Source: Thiodiazotropha sp040506975 (GTDB lineage Bacteria > Pseudomonadota > Gammaproteobacteria > Chromatiales > Chromatiaceae). From it: a stretch of 64,000 bases of DNA. Positions within the stretch are counted from its first letter, which is position 1, and every line of letters starts with the position of its first letter. This document shows, piece by piece, positions 27,051-36,720 of this stretch. The stretch spans positions 992,001 to 1,056,000 of the forward strand of contig OZ242974.1 in the NCBI GenBank assembly GCA_965211775.1, in the 5' to 3' direction. Both the position numbers and the translations under genes were made by a program. Under the pieces are notes generated by a model that worked only from the letters and a program-made list of their open reading frames with translations, did not search any database and had not been told where the DNA came from.

Positions 27051-29300
27051 TTACCGTTCATTGTGAAAGCCATAAATCGTTTCCTGCATGGTTTTGTCTA
27101 CCGTATGGCCCAGTGCTCCCAGACCCCGCAGCTCGAGCTGCAGCATGAATTTCGTCTCTTCTTCCTCATTTTTATCTTCATTGGCCACATAGCGCTGGAT
27201 GAGGGTACGAAGTTTCCAGCAGCATCGACCGCCGTATTCCAGGCCAAGTATTCTATTCATATTTCGCTCATAAAGGTATGAGTGTTTCCATTTCCCAAAC
27301 AGGCTGAATTGGTGATTGAAGGGCCAATAGAAGGAGAAATCAAGATCTTCGATGGAGTCACGTTTGAAATTGTAATCGAAATTTATGTGTTCCTGCTCCG
27401 GTGTGCTGTAGCGAAGTGTGAAGCGGCCTCTATCGATCTGGTCATCTTCCAGGTGGGGGTTGTGGCGCAGGGTCAGTGTGGTGCGCCAATGGTCTCCCAA
27501 TCTCGACGAGAGTTCCGCCACCATGGCGGACGAGGGGTCATCCTCCGCGGTCCCGGTCAACTGTACCTCCCTCTCTTTGCCGTAGTAGATCTGACCGATG
27601 CTGGCACGCAGTCGTTCCATGCCATTGCCGCTCTGGAACCAACGGGTAGTCAGCCCTGCAGATATCTGCCTGGCGTCACCGAAGCGGTCCTTGCCGCTGA
27701 AGCGGTTCTCTTTGAACAGATTGGTGTAACTGAGATTGAGATCGGCGCTATCGAAGTCGGGGATATCCGACTGATCGTCAAAAGGTGCGTACAGGGCAAA
27801 CAGTCTCGGCTCAAGCGTCTGTAACGCTGGAGTACCGAACCAATGGCTATCGCGTTCAAATACCAGGCCGCCATCGAGACTGTAGGCCGGTACAAAATAG
27901 TCTGGTTTATCATCAGTCGGATTGTCATCTTCATCCAGCCTGTAGGCGGCATAGTTGAGGCTCAACCTGGGAGTCAGATGGCCCCAGCTTCGACGCAACG
28001 GCAGACTCAGCGAAGGGCGAAGCGTGAGCCGTTCACCATTGATCAGGGTATCATGCTTGAAGTGCGTGTATTCGCCACCGAAGCCGATCTTCATGCCGAG
28101 TGGGTTGGTAGATCCCCGATAACGGGCGAGCAGCTGGGGTAGACGGCGGTAGGGGTGTTGGCTCTCGCTCAGGGAGTCATCCACCGTTTGGAACCTCTGT
28201 ATGCGGCCCAGCAGGTTCCAGCCGCCCAGGTTGTAACGGACTTCTCCGACCCGCTCCAGGTGGCGCGTGCTGGTGATGGCCAGGCCTGTGCCGAAATCCT
28301 CCAGATATTCATTGTCGCTCACCGCGTTGGTTTCGATGCGGGTGGTGAGGCCGGGTAAGGGTCGGCTGACATGATAAAATCGCAAGGCGCTGCGCCGGTC
28401 GTCGCGGTCCGGACTGTGCTGTTTGTCGTCCGGCAGTATTTCACCACTGATCTCCCCGTGCTGCCGTTCATCGAGAAAGCGAAATTCTCCACCCAGCATA
28501 ACGCCGCGCTTGCTCATTAATCGCGGTGTCAGGGTGGCGTCGTAGTTGGGGGCGATATTGAAATAATAGGGCAGGGTGAGTTCACTCCCCAGACGATTGG
28601 ATGATCCGATCGAGGGTATTAAAAGGCCGGTTTTTCTCCGCTCGTCCACCGGGAAAGTGAAATAGGGTATGTAGAGTACCGGCAGGCCGGCCAGTTGCAG
28701 CCGGGCGTGACGTGCGCTACCCCAGCCTTTGGCCATATCGATCGCCAGTTCAGAGGCCACAAGGCTCCAATCGTTTCTGTCGGGGGGGCATGTTGAGTAG
28801 ACAACCTTCTCATAGTGTGACTGATCTCTGCTCGTGAGGGTGATCAATGCCGCGCTGCCTCGGGCGTAATTCTCCGTCAGACGAAACTCGCTGTCACTTA
28901 ACCAACCCCGATCGTCATCAAGTTCCAGGTAGCCCTGTTGCGCGGTGGCGCGCAGCCCTGTTTGCTGAATAAAAAGATTGCCGAAAAGTTCAGCGACCCG
29001 GTTTTCGTGGTCGAGGCTGATGCTGTCGGCCTCCGCATAGCCGTCCGGGCGCCACAGCTGTACTGATCCGGCGAGCCGACTCGAGCCGGTCGTCTGGTCG
29101 AACTCCATACTGTCGGCCGCAAGCTGAAGATACTGGTTTTCCAGGGGTGGTGCGGGTACCGAGAGATTGCTTTCGCCAGGCGACCGTTCACAATAATCCC
29201 AGTTGAGTCCCCGGTCGATAGGCAGCCGTTCTTCCGCTGTCGTAACCAGGGGTATCAGCAGGCTGAGATAAAGGTAAAGCGGGCGTGGACGAGGTGGCAT
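27051..29300 (-). CDS. lptD: LPS assembly outer membrane protein LptD
   Basis: LptD forms the outer-membrane barrel that inserts lipopolysaccharide with LptE. From the ATG at 29300 the protein is 749 residues and begins with a signal peptide. The longer frame to 29351 would need a TTG. An OstA-like beta-jellyroll domain comes first ('LQLAADSMEFDQ'), then the barrel. All four family cysteines are present: 'WDYCERS', 'YSTCPPDRNDW' and the adjacent pair in 'GGRCCWKLR'. The inter-domain disulfides needed for function can therefore form. It heads lptD-surA-pdxA. Confidence 0.94.
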   Translation of the reverse strand: MPPRPRPLYLYLSLLIPLVTTAEERLPIDRGLNWDYCERSPGESNLSVPAPPLENQYLQLAADSMEFDQTTGSSRLAGSVQLWRPDGYAEADSISLDHENRVAELFGNLFIQQTGLRATAQQGYLELDDDRGWLSDSEFRLTENYARGSAALITLTSRDQSHYEKVVYSTCPPDRNDWSLVASELAIDMAKGWGSARHARLQLAGLPVLYIPYFTFPVDERRKTGLLIPSIGSSNRLGSELTLPYYFNIAPNYDATLTPRLMSKRGVMLGGEFRFLDERQHGEISGEILPDDKQHSPDRDDRRSALRFYHVSRPLPGLTTRIETNAVSDNEYLEDFGTGLAITSTRHLERVGEVRYNLGGWNLLGRIQRFQTVDDSLSESQHPYRRLPQLLARYRGSTNPLGMKIGFGGEYTHFKHDTLINGERLTLRPSLSLPLRRSWGHLTPRLSLNYAAYRLDEDDNPTDDKPDYFVPAYSLDGGLVFERDSHWFGTPALQTLEPRLFALYAPFDDQSDIPDFDSADLNLSYTNLFKENRFSGKDRFGDARQISAGLTTRWFQSGNGMERLRASIGQIYYGKEREVQLTGTAEDDPSSAMVAELSSRLGDHWRTTLTLRHNPHLEDDQIDRGRFTLRYSTPEQEHINFDYNFKRDSIEDLDFSFYWPFNHQFSLFGKWKHSYLYERNMNRILGLEYGGRCCWKLRTLIQRYVANEDKNEEEETKFMLQLELRGLGALGHTVDKTMQETIYGFHNER

Positions 29301-29452
29301 CGAGTTGGCTGATTGATGTTTCTGTTCTGGTGATGTGGCTCGGGGAACCAATAGTGTTTTACGAACTCACTTATGGAAGGCATTGATAATTCATCACGCG
29401 ACCCTGCACAAAATCGCATAGAATCTGCATTACTTCAAATTACCCCTGATCT

Positions 29453-30646
29453 TTGGTAACACTTGTGACCGCAGTTAGACGACGTTTTCTAATCACCCTG
29501 GCTATCCTGATGAGCACTGTCGCCATCGTCGTGACGTTGTTTATGACCCGTCCCGAGGCCAATGTGGAGATGAAGCAGCCCGGTATCACCCGTGTCGAGG
29601 TGGTGGAAGTGGTACTGCGGGATCTGCTGCCGAAGGTGCCCTTCACCGGTGTGCTGCGCCCACGGCAGATTGCGTCTCTGCGTTTCGAAGTGGCGGGTGA
29701 ACTGAGTGCACGCGAAGTGGAGCCCGGCGAGTCCGTATCCCAGGGGGATCTGCTGCTGAGACTGGATAACGAGGACTATCGGGACGCATTGAGCGAGACA
29801 GAGTCCCAGTTGACCGAGACACGGGCCACATTGGAGCGGGATGGGGCATTGCTGAAACTGGCTCGGGAGAACCGACAGCTGGCTGAGCGGGAGTATCAGC
29901 GCCTGGAGAAACTGGGTAAGGGGTCGTTGGCGTCGGTCTCAACCCGGGAGAGCGCGCGCCAGCAGTTGATCAATCTGCAGAGTGAAGAGGCCCGCCTCGT
30001 TTTCAGTCAACGGAGCAATCAGGCCCGTCTCACCCGTCAGGAGGCGGCAAACAACCGGGCTCGGCGTAATCTTCAACGCACCCATTTGCTGGCGCCCTTC
30101 AATGGGCGGATCAATCGTGTCACGGTTGAGGAGGGCGACTATGTTCAGGGCAACAATCCGGTGCTTGAATTGATCGATGACGCCATGTTGGAGCTTGAGA
30201 TGGCGGTGAGTGGCGATGTCGCTGCCGCGTTGTCTCTGGGGCAACCATTGAGTGTGAAAGTGGATAGTCGCGATGTGGGCGGTGAACTGGTAGCCCTGCA
30301 GATCGATCCGGACCCTCAGACCCATACCCATCCCCTGCGAATCAGGATACCGGGGCAGGGATTGCTGCCTGGGCAGCTCGGCAGGGTGGATCTGCCCCTA
30401 CGTCCCAGAAAGGATGCCCTGGTGGTGCCTGTCTCCGCCATGATGCGGGAGGAGGGTAAGCACTATGTCTTTCTGGTGCGAGGGAGTCGTCTGGTGCGTA
30501 GACAGGTGGTGCCCGGTATACGCCAGGGTGATTTGCAGTTATTACTGCAGGGGGTGAAACAGGGTGATCTGCTGGTTGCCCGGGATGTGGAAGTGCTCAG
30601 CCACGATATCGAGGTTCAGGTCGAACCCGGCGGGAAATTGCCTTGA
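29453..30646 (+). CDS. RND efflux periplasmic adaptor (HlyD/MFP family)
   Basis: A 397-residue membrane fusion protein. An N-terminal membrane anchor (about residues 12-31) is followed by a lipoyl-like half ('ASLRFEVAGELSAREVEPGESV'), an alpha-helical hairpin of about 90 residues, the second lipoyl half ('HLLAPFNGRINRVTVEEGDYV') and beta-barrel domains. It links the permease encoded next to an outer-membrane channel; no TolC-like gene is in the window. The start may be TTG 29453 or GTG 29465. The last bases overlap the permease start (TTGA). The pair sits between lptD and amgK, which are neighbours in other genomes. Confidence 0.9.
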   Translation: MVTLVTAVRRRFLITLAILMSTVAIVVTLFMTRPEANVEMKQPGITRVEVVEVVLRDLLPKVPFTGVLRPRQIASLRFEVAGELSAREVEPGESVSQGDLLLRLDNEDYRDALSETESQLTETRATLERDGALLKLARENRQLAEREYQRLEKLGKGSLASVSTRESARQQLINLQSEEARLVFSQRSNQARLTRQEAANNRARRNLQRTHLLAPFNGRINRVTVEEGDYVQGNNPVLELIDDAMLELEMAVSGDVAAALSLGQPLSVKVDSRDVGGELVALQIDPDPQTHTHPLRIRIPGQGLLPGQLGRVDLPLRPRKDALVVPVSAMMREEGKHYVFLVRGSRLVRRQVVPGIRQGDLQLLLQGVKQGDLLVARDVEVLSHDIEVQVEPGGKLP

Positions 30647-33600
30647 TCGATTTTTCCATCCGAAATCCCCTGATGGTCAACCTGATGTTGGTGATCATAC
30701 TACTGGCGGGAGTGATCTCCTGGTACGCCATGCCGCAAGAGATGTTTCCCGTGGTGGAACAGGATAAGGTCAGGATCACCACCGTGTTCGAGGGTGCCTC
30801 GCCGGAAGAGATGGAGCGTCAGGTCACTCTCCCCATTGAACAGGAACTGGATGGCTTGGGTGACATCGATGTCGTCAGCTCCACCAGCAGCGAGGGCAGT
30901 TCAAGTATCCTCATCGAGCTGAAAAGCGGTTCCGATGTTGACAATTTCATGCGCAAGGTCAGAACCGCTCTCGATCAGGTGGATGATCTGCCTGACGAGG
31001 CGGAGGAACCGGAACTGGCGCGGCTCGAGACCCGCTTTCCGGTCATTTCGGTCAGCCTCTACGGTAGCATCTCCCGGGGTGAGTTGTATCGCATCGCCAC
31101 GGAGATCAAGGATCAACTGATCCAACTGCCGGGTGTCGCATCCGTAGGTACCGCCGGTGATCGTGAATGGGAGGTCTGGGTGGTAGTCGATCCCCGGGTG
31201 ATGGCGGCCTTGAGCGTCTCACTCAATCAGATTGCCCATGCCTTGCGGAACAACCTGCGCGATCTTCCCGGCGGCACCCTTAAATCATCCAGAGGCGATA
31301 TACGCTTGCGGGGCATGGGAGTACCTCCCGACCCCGACCGGATGGCGGCGATCGTGCTGCGTCATGATGAACGGGGCGGGCAGCTGCGATTGGGCGATCT
31401 GGCGCAGGTACAGCTGCGTCTGGAGGAGTCCCAGACTCTGGGTCGATTCAATGGCGAGCCATCCGTCAACATGACCATCAACAAGACCAGCCAGGCATCC
31501 ACCATTGATGTGGCGAATCGGGTGAATGAATTTGTCCTGGAGCATAGGGCGACACTGCCGGCGGGGGTCAGTCTGGGGCTCTTCAACGATCTCTCGGTGT
31601 ATGTGAAGAACCGCCTCGACACCGTCAAGTCATCGGGAATTGTCGGGCTTGCCCTGGTGCTGTTGGCGCTCTACCTGATGCTCAATTTCCGGGTCGCATT
31701 CATCACTGCACTCGGTATTCCGGTCTCTTTCCTGGTAGCCGTGATTACCTTGCATATGCTGGGTTACAGCATCAATATGGTCTCCCTGTTTGCCTTTCTG
31801 ATTGCGCTGGGTTTGATCGTAGATGATGCCATCATCGTCAATGAGAATATCTATCGCCATCTGGAAATGGGCGAATCCCCGGCAGCGGCGGCTGCCCTGG
31901 GCACCAAGGAGGTCTATTGGCCCGTGGTGGCCTCGACCACCACTACCATTGCCGCCTTCATGCCGATGTTTGCCATCGGCGGCACCATGGGTGCATTCAT
32001 TGCGGTGATACCGGTGGTGGTCAGCGCCTCCCTGGCGGGTTCCCTGCTGGAGGCCTTCGGCGTGCTGCCGTCCCATGCCAAGGAGTTCCTGCGTGCCGCC
32101 AGAGAGCGAAAACCGGGACGAATCGATTGGCGTGCATTGAATCGCCGCTATACCCGGCTATTGCGAAGGTGCCTCGACTATCGTTATCCGGTGGCCATGT
32201 TGAGCATCGGTGTGCTGGCGATCACGATTGTATTTGCCCAGACCCGTATTCCCTTTCTGCTCTTCAGTCATGTGGATGTGGGACAGTTCTTCGTTAATGT
32301 GGAAGCACCCAGTACCTATAGCATCGATGATGCATCGCGTCTGGCGGACAAGCTTGAAGAGACGCTGATGCAAACACTGAAAGAAGACGAACTGGAGACT
32401 TTGCTGAGCAATGTGGGGGTGATGTTCATAGACTTTCACAGGGTGAAAATCGGTAGCCGTTATATTCAGTTGATTGTCGACCTGAAACAGCAGAAACCCA
32501 GTGGCTTTATCGAACGCTGGATATCACCGCTGGTGAGTCTGAAATTCTCCTGGGAGGGCAGCCGCGAGCGAAGTTCAAAAGCGGTCATAGAAGATGTACG
32601 CCAGGCGTTGCAACAGATACCGGGTATACAGCGCATGTCCATTCTGCGTACCCAGGGAGGCCCTGCGGGTGCTGATATTGAGATCGGCGTTGTGGGTGAG
32701 TCGGTCGATCGCATCAGTCAAACCGCAGAGACGATTCGCACCTTTCTCAGTCGTATGCCGGGTGTTTCGGATGCCAGGCAGGACATGGATCCGGGCAAGC
32801 TGGAATATCGTTATCAGCTCAATGAGCGTGGACGCCGCCTGGGACTTACCCAGACAGAACTGGCGAATGCGGTACGCACCGGTTTTCTTGGTTTGAAGCT
32901 GGCTCACGTGAGCTGGCGTGACAAACGCATACCCGTTCGGTTGATCTACAATGATGAACTGCGCCGCGATGCCGGCGCCCTGGAGCGATTGCCCATTACC
33001 CTGGATGACGGGCGCACCCTCTACCTGGGTGATGTTGCGGATATCGTGGAGGCCAGAGGCTACAACAGTATCAACCGGCGAAATCCTCATCGATTGGCCA
33101 CTATCACCGCGGAAGTCGATCCGAAGGTCACTACGCCCAATCAGGTGCTGGAAAGGATAACCACTGAGTTTAGTCTGCTCGCTGAAGGTCAGCGCCTCAT
33201 CTTCCTCGGAGAGAAGAAAAAGGCCGAAGAGTCGATTATCGGTATGCAGCGAGCAGGCGTGATCGCTTTGGCGATAATCTTTTTCATATTGGCCGCCCTG
33301 TTCAGATCGCTGCTTGATCCTTTGGTGGTGATGTTCGCAATCCCCTTCGGCGCTATCGGCGTCATCGTGGGACATGTGATGTTCGATTTTCATCTGCAAT
33401 TCCTGTCCCTGATCGGTTTTCTCGCGCTGACAGGAATCGTGGTCAACGATTCATTGATCCTGATCGATTTCGCCAAGCGCTTGAGACGCGAGGGATGGGA
33501 ACGTAAAGAGGCTCTGGTGGAAGCGGGACGGGTGCGTATCAGACCGATACTGTTGACCAGCGCAACCACCTTTCTCGGTATCTCTCCGTTAATCTTTTTC

Positions 33601-33888
33601 GCCACCGGGCAGACGGCATTTCTCTCGCCGATGGCGGTCAGTCTTGGGTTCGGGCTGTTGTTTGCGACGGTATTGATACTGCTCGCACTCCCCTGTTTCT
33701 ATCTCATTGCGGATGATATGAGGATGCGTGTCACTTCCCGTTTCAGCGCCGGGGAGGATAATGCAGTCCTAGGGCCTGTTAACACTAATCCAATCGGCCC
33801 TGTTGTGCCTGAAAAAGCGCCAATCAAGGCGCACCCCAAGGGCACTTCCTTCGGGGCGCGAGGAGAGAGGTTTGGTGATTCCAAATGA
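30643..33888 (+). CDS. RND efflux permease, with a repeat-encoded C-terminal tail
   Basis: An inner-membrane RND transporter of the AcrB/hydrophobe-amphiphile kind, 1081 residues. It has 12 membrane segments, two large periplasmic loops and the proton-relay Asp pair in TM4 ('LGLIVDDAIIVNENIYRH'). The start is TTG, overlapping the adaptor's stop. The last 38 residues, beginning 'GPVNTNPIGP', are encoded by the left arm of the MITE-like element at 33772-34090, so the native C-terminus has been replaced or extended. The substrate is unknown and no regulator is adjacent. Confidence 0.92.
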   Translation: MIDFSIRNPLMVNLMLVIILLAGVISWYAMPQEMFPVVEQDKVRITTVFEGASPEEMERQVTLPIEQELDGLGDIDVVSSTSSEGSSSILIELKSGSDVDNFMRKVRTALDQVDDLPDEAEEPELARLETRFPVISVSLYGSISRGELYRIATEIKDQLIQLPGVASVGTAGDREWEVWVVVDPRVMAALSVSLNQIAHALRNNLRDLPGGTLKSSRGDIRLRGMGVPPDPDRMAAIVLRHDERGGQLRLGDLAQVQLRLEESQTLGRFNGEPSVNMTINKTSQASTIDVANRVNEFVLEHRATLPAGVSLGLFNDLSVYVKNRLDTVKSSGIVGLALVLLALYLMLNFRVAFITALGIPVSFLVAVITLHMLGYSINMVSLFAFLIALGLIVDDAIIVNENIYRHLEMGESPAAAAALGTKEVYWPVVASTTTTIAAFMPMFAIGGTMGAFIAVIPVVVSASLAGSLLEAFGVLPSHAKEFLRAARERKPGRIDWRALNRRYTRLLRRCLDYRYPVAMLSIGVLAITIVFAQTRIPFLLFSHVDVGQFFVNVEAPSTYSIDDASRLADKLEETLMQTLKEDELETLLSNVGVMFIDFHRVKIGSRYIQLIVDLKQQKPSGFIERWISPLVSLKFSWEGSRERSSKAVIEDVRQALQQIPGIQRMSILRTQGGPAGADIEIGVVGESVDRISQTAETIRTFLSRMPGVSDARQDMDPGKLEYRYQLNERGRRLGLTQTELANAVRTGFLGLKLAHVSWRDKRIPVRLIYNDELRRDAGALERLPITLDDGRTLYLGDVADIVEARGYNSINRRNPHRLATITAEVDPKVTTPNQVLERITTEFSLLAEGQRLIFLGEKKKAEESIIGMQRAGVIALAIIFFILAALFRSLLDPLVVMFAIPFGAIGVIVGHVMFDFHLQFLSLIGFLALTGIVVNDSLILIDFAKRLRREGWERKEALVEAGRVRIRPILLTSATTFLGISPLIFFATGQTAFLSPMAVSLGFGLLFATVLILLALPCFYLIADDMRMRVTSRFSAGEDNAVLGPVNTNPIGPVVPEKAPIKAHPKGTSFGARGERFGDSK

Positions 33889-34090
33889 ACGACGAGCAAC
33901 GCCGAGTGGCGCTTTTTCAGGCGCACCCCAAGGGCACTTCCTTCGGGGCGCAACCCGAAGGGCTGGGGCTATTTTTCCGCCCAGCGGCGTTATCATTCGC
34001 TCATGTAGCATAACTACACCTCGCTCATTCTGCCTTGCTGGGCAAAAAAATAGTCCCAGCAGGGCCGATTGGATTAGTGTTAACAGGCCC
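33772..34090. mobile_element. MITE-like element with TA-flanked inverted ends
   Basis: A 319-bp element bounded by perfect inverted ends that start GGGCCTGTTAACACTAATCC and run about 31 bases, each flanked by TA. This is the target signature of IS630/Tc1-mariner-type transposition. Inside are two direct copies of a 32-base unit (33828-33859 and 33920-33951). Near the right end an imperfect inverted repeat (about 33963-34055) would fold into a long hairpin with an AT-rich stem part. No open reading frame of a transposase is inside, so it would depend on an enzyme encoded elsewhere. It overlaps the end of the RND permease gene. Related fragments lie at 982-1012 and 37983-38040. Confidence 0.82.
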
Positions 34091-34192
34091 TAACGACAGA
34101 TAACTGATTTCATAAAAGCCTCTTCTGGTACAATCTCAGACCCCGGCTGGCCGGATTGCCTCATGCCAAAGTTGCAGACTGATTAGAAAACG

Positions 34193-35182
34193 ATGCCACA
34201 ACGAATAGAACAATTGAAAAAGTGGCTGGTGTCATTGCCAGAGTTATCGGATTACACATTCGAGCCTGCTTCCAACGACGCAAGTTTCCGCCGCTATTTT
34301 CGTTTAATCGAAAATGGAAAAAGTTATATCGCCATGGATGCCCCTCCGGATAGAGAGGATTCCAGGCCCTTTGTAAAAGTGGCGGAAGCCCTCGAGTCAA
34401 TCGGTTTGAATGTACCGCATATCTATGCGCGGGATCTCACCCAGGGTTTTCTGCTGCTCGAGGATCTCGGCACCGAGCCCTATCTTGACAGCCTGTCGCC
34501 GGAAACCGTCGACAGGCTCTACGGTGATGCCTTGGGTGCATTGGCCACACTGCAGGCGTGTGGGCCGCGTGATGGCCTGCCGAAATATGACCGGGCCCTG
34601 TTGATGCGGGAGATGGCGCTGTTTCGAGATTGGCTGTTGCTGCAGGAGTTGAGTCTCTCTTTGACACCTCAAGAATACGCGTTGTTGGAGCGGGTATTCG
34701 AACTGCTGGTGGATAACGCTCTGCAGCAACCGCAGGTCTGTGTGCATCGTGACTACCATTCACGCAATCTGATGGTAACGGCACGACATAATCCAGGAAT
34801 CATCGATTTCCAGGATGCGGTGATAGGCCCGGTTACCTATGATTTAGTGTCACTGTTGCGTGACTGCTATGTAAACTGGCCGGATGAGCGGGTTCGTGAC
34901 TGGACGATGGGGTATTACGAGCTTGCGCTTCAGTCGGGAAGTTTACGTTCCGAGCATGAAACACGGTTTCTGACATGGTTTGATCTGATGGGTGTACAGC
35001 GTCATCTCAAAGCGAGTGGGATATTCGCCAGGTTATACAGGCGCGACGGCAAGCCGGGCTATTTGAAAGAGATTCCGCGAACACTCGGCTATATCACCCA
35101 ACTGAAAACCGATTCCGTACCGCTGCAAGAGCTTGGTGAATTTATCCGGGTCCGGGTCTTGCCATACCTGAAAGCTGCTTGA
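34193..35182 (+). CDS. amgK: N-acetylmuramate/N-acetylglucosamine kinase AmgK
   Basis: AmgK phosphorylates the anomeric carbon of MurNAc (and GlcNAc) in the peptidoglycan recycling route that bypasses de novo UDP-MurNAc synthesis. The 329-residue protein is of the aminoglycoside phosphotransferase fold: 'ASNDASFRRYFRL' at the N-terminus, the catalytic loop 'VCVHRDYHSRNLMV' and the metal site 'GIIDFQDAVIGPVTYDLVSL'. In other Gammaproteobacteria amgK is divergent from lptD and followed by murU. Here the RND pair and MITE separate it from lptD, and murU is missing. The anmK gene at 60240 belongs to the same recycling pathway. Confidence 0.92.
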   Translation: MPQRIEQLKKWLVSLPELSDYTFEPASNDASFRRYFRLIENGKSYIAMDAPPDREDSRPFVKVAEALESIGLNVPHIYARDLTQGFLLLEDLGTEPYLDSLSPETVDRLYGDALGALATLQACGPRDGLPKYDRALLMREMALFRDWLLLQELSLSLTPQEYALLERVFELLVDNALQQPQVCVHRDYHSRNLMVTARHNPGIIDFQDAVIGPVTYDLVSLLRDCYVNWPDERVRDWTMGYYELALQSGSLRSEHETRFLTWFDLMGVQRHLKASGIFARLYRRDGKPGYLKEIPRTLGYITQLKTDSVPLQELGEFIRVRVLPYLKAA

Positions 35183-35518
35183 AAAACCCCACTGAATGTT
35201 GCAGTTGTTCATTTTGTATCGCCAAACTTCACTCCTCGTGCCTTGGGTGGCACTTGTTAAGATGCGCCAGAGGGGCTTGGATGATTGGCAACAGGCCACA
35301 AGGTTATCCTATCAATCAGACAATTCATGCCAGTTTTTTATGTTGCCTGTTACGATCATAATATAATCCCCTGATTTTCAGTGACTTGACAGGGTGTTAC
35401 GGCTTGTGTTGTTGTTGCTCTTTCCGGGCTAAAATTACCGCAACAATAACTGAGTAAAGCGCTCAGGAATAAACAGATAAACTCCTAGAAATTCTTTAAA
35501 CTAATTTTTATAATCTAT
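35183..35518. other. Gene-free stretch between amgK and IS copy 1
   Basis: About 336 bp where murU would be expected, with no coding frame. One weak hairpin (GTGCC/GGCAC around 35240-35256) may end amgK transcription. The last 80 bp are AT-rich and hold the insertion target of the following IS. Confidence 0.4.
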
Positions 35519-36547
35519 CCTGATTACTCATGAGGCTCAGCTATTGAGCCTGTGGTGCAAGCATAATGGAACCTACTGAATAAAAGAGGATTTCATCATG
35601 CCGAGAAATACTATTCAATTTCAAAAAGGTCTTGGTTTGCACGATTTTCTGGAACAATATGGGACCGAGGATCAGTGTCGACAGGCATTGTATGATTTGC
35701 GCTGGCCGACGGGCTATGTCTGCCCTGAGTGCGGCAACACAACAGGCTGTGAACTCAAAAAGCGTCAGATATATCAATGTCACAAGTGCCATCATCAGAC
35801 TTCCCTGACCGCCGGCAGCATCTTCCATGGCACCAAGCTGCCGCTGAGAACGTGGTTTCTTGCGATCTATCTGTTGACCCAACGCAAGAAAAGTATCTCG
35901 GCGCTGCAACTTTCCCGCGAAATCGGGGTGAACTACAATACGGCCTGGCGACTCAAGCATAAGTTGATGCAGGTGATGATGGAACGTGAGCGTGGAAAAA
36001 AACTGGCCGGTCGCATCGAATTGGATGATGCTTATCTCGGAGGCGAGCAAGCCGGTAAGCGTGGTCGTGGGTCGCGCAACAAAATCCCTTTCGTAGCTGC
36101 TGTTGAGACGACGCGGGACGGCAGGCCCATGAAAATTCAACTGCGTCGTGTAAGGGGCTTTCGCAAACGTGAAATCGCCCGCTACGCCCGCTCCTGCTTG
36201 ATGCCTGGCAGCGAAGTCTTTACCGATGGGCTTTGGTGCTTTAGTGGCGTGACAACCGCTGATTGCCATCATAACCCCATGGTGACGGGTGGTGGGCGCC
36301 AAAGTGTCCAGTATTCGTGCTTCAAATGGGTAAACACGATGTTGGGTAATGTCAAAAACAGTCTGTTGGGTACTTTTCATGCGATTCGAGATAAACATGT
36401 GTCGCGTTATCTTGCTGAGTTCGAATATCGGTTTAACCGCCGTTTCGATTTACCCGCCATGATTGAACGATTGCTTTTTGCCGCTCTTCGCACTCCACCT
36501 ATGCCATATCGCCTCTTGAGAATGGCTGAGGTTTAGGGGTAATCAGG
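35519..36547 (+). mobile_element. IS1595-family insertion sequence, copy 1
   Basis: A 1029-bp element with short inverted ends (CCTGATTAC at both tips). The 8 bases before it and the 8 bases after it are identical (TAATCTAT), a clean target duplication of the size known for IS1595. It carries one transposase gene. Two further copies lie at 41078-42106 and 48970-49998. Confidence 0.93.
35598..36536 (+). CDS. IS1595-family transposase, copy 1
   Basis: A 312-residue transposase of the ISXO2-like group. The N-terminal zinc ribbon is 'CPECG' followed by 'CHKCHHQTS'. The DDE-type core shows Asp in 'IELDDAYLGGEQ', Asp in 'FTDGLWCFSGV', then 'GNVKNSLLGTFH' and 'YLAEFEYRFNRR'. The start has a good ribosome binding site. 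The protein is identical in all three copies, so the enzyme is probably active or was until recently. Confidence 0.94.
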   Translation: MPRNTIQFQKGLGLHDFLEQYGTEDQCRQALYDLRWPTGYVCPECGNTTGCELKKRQIYQCHKCHHQTSLTAGSIFHGTKLPLRTWFLAIYLLTQRKKSISALQLSREIGVNYNTAWRLKHKLMQVMMERERGKKLAGRIELDDAYLGGEQAGKRGRGSRNKIPFVAAVETTRDGRPMKIQLRRVRGFRKREIARYARSCLMPGSEVFTDGLWCFSGVTTADCHHNPMVTGGGRQSVQYSCFKWVNTMLGNVKNSLLGTFHAIRDKHVSRYLAEFEYRFNRRFDLPAMIERLLFAALRTPPMPYRLLRMAEV

Positions 36548-36644
36548 TAATCTATTGATGTTCTGTTTTTTGAGCCTTGCTTTAAAGTTAGTGTCGTAAA
36601 TTTACAACAGCTATTTTTTCTGTGTCTTTTTTGCAAAGAAACAC

Positions 36645-36673
36645 TTGCAATTTGCCACGCTGTTGACTAATAT
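36645..36673 (+). promoter_or_regulatory. Likely sigma-70 promoter of the porin gene
   Basis: TTGCAA and TAATAT are separated by 17 bases and end about 47 bp before the porin start. Upstream is AT-rich sequence and then IS copy 1. Confidence 0.55.
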
Positions 36674-36720
36674 TCGCATCGTAGTCAATTTTCTACCCAT
36701 CAATTCTCGGAGTTAACTCA

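Noticed and set aside
27282..27824. Plus-strand frame of 180 codons opposite lptD
   Set aside because: Shadow of the lptD barrel region without any domain or ribosome binding site.
35183..35518. Remnant of murU after amgK
   Set aside because: No frame gives nucleotidyltransferase motifs. The stretch reads as non-coding in all frames.
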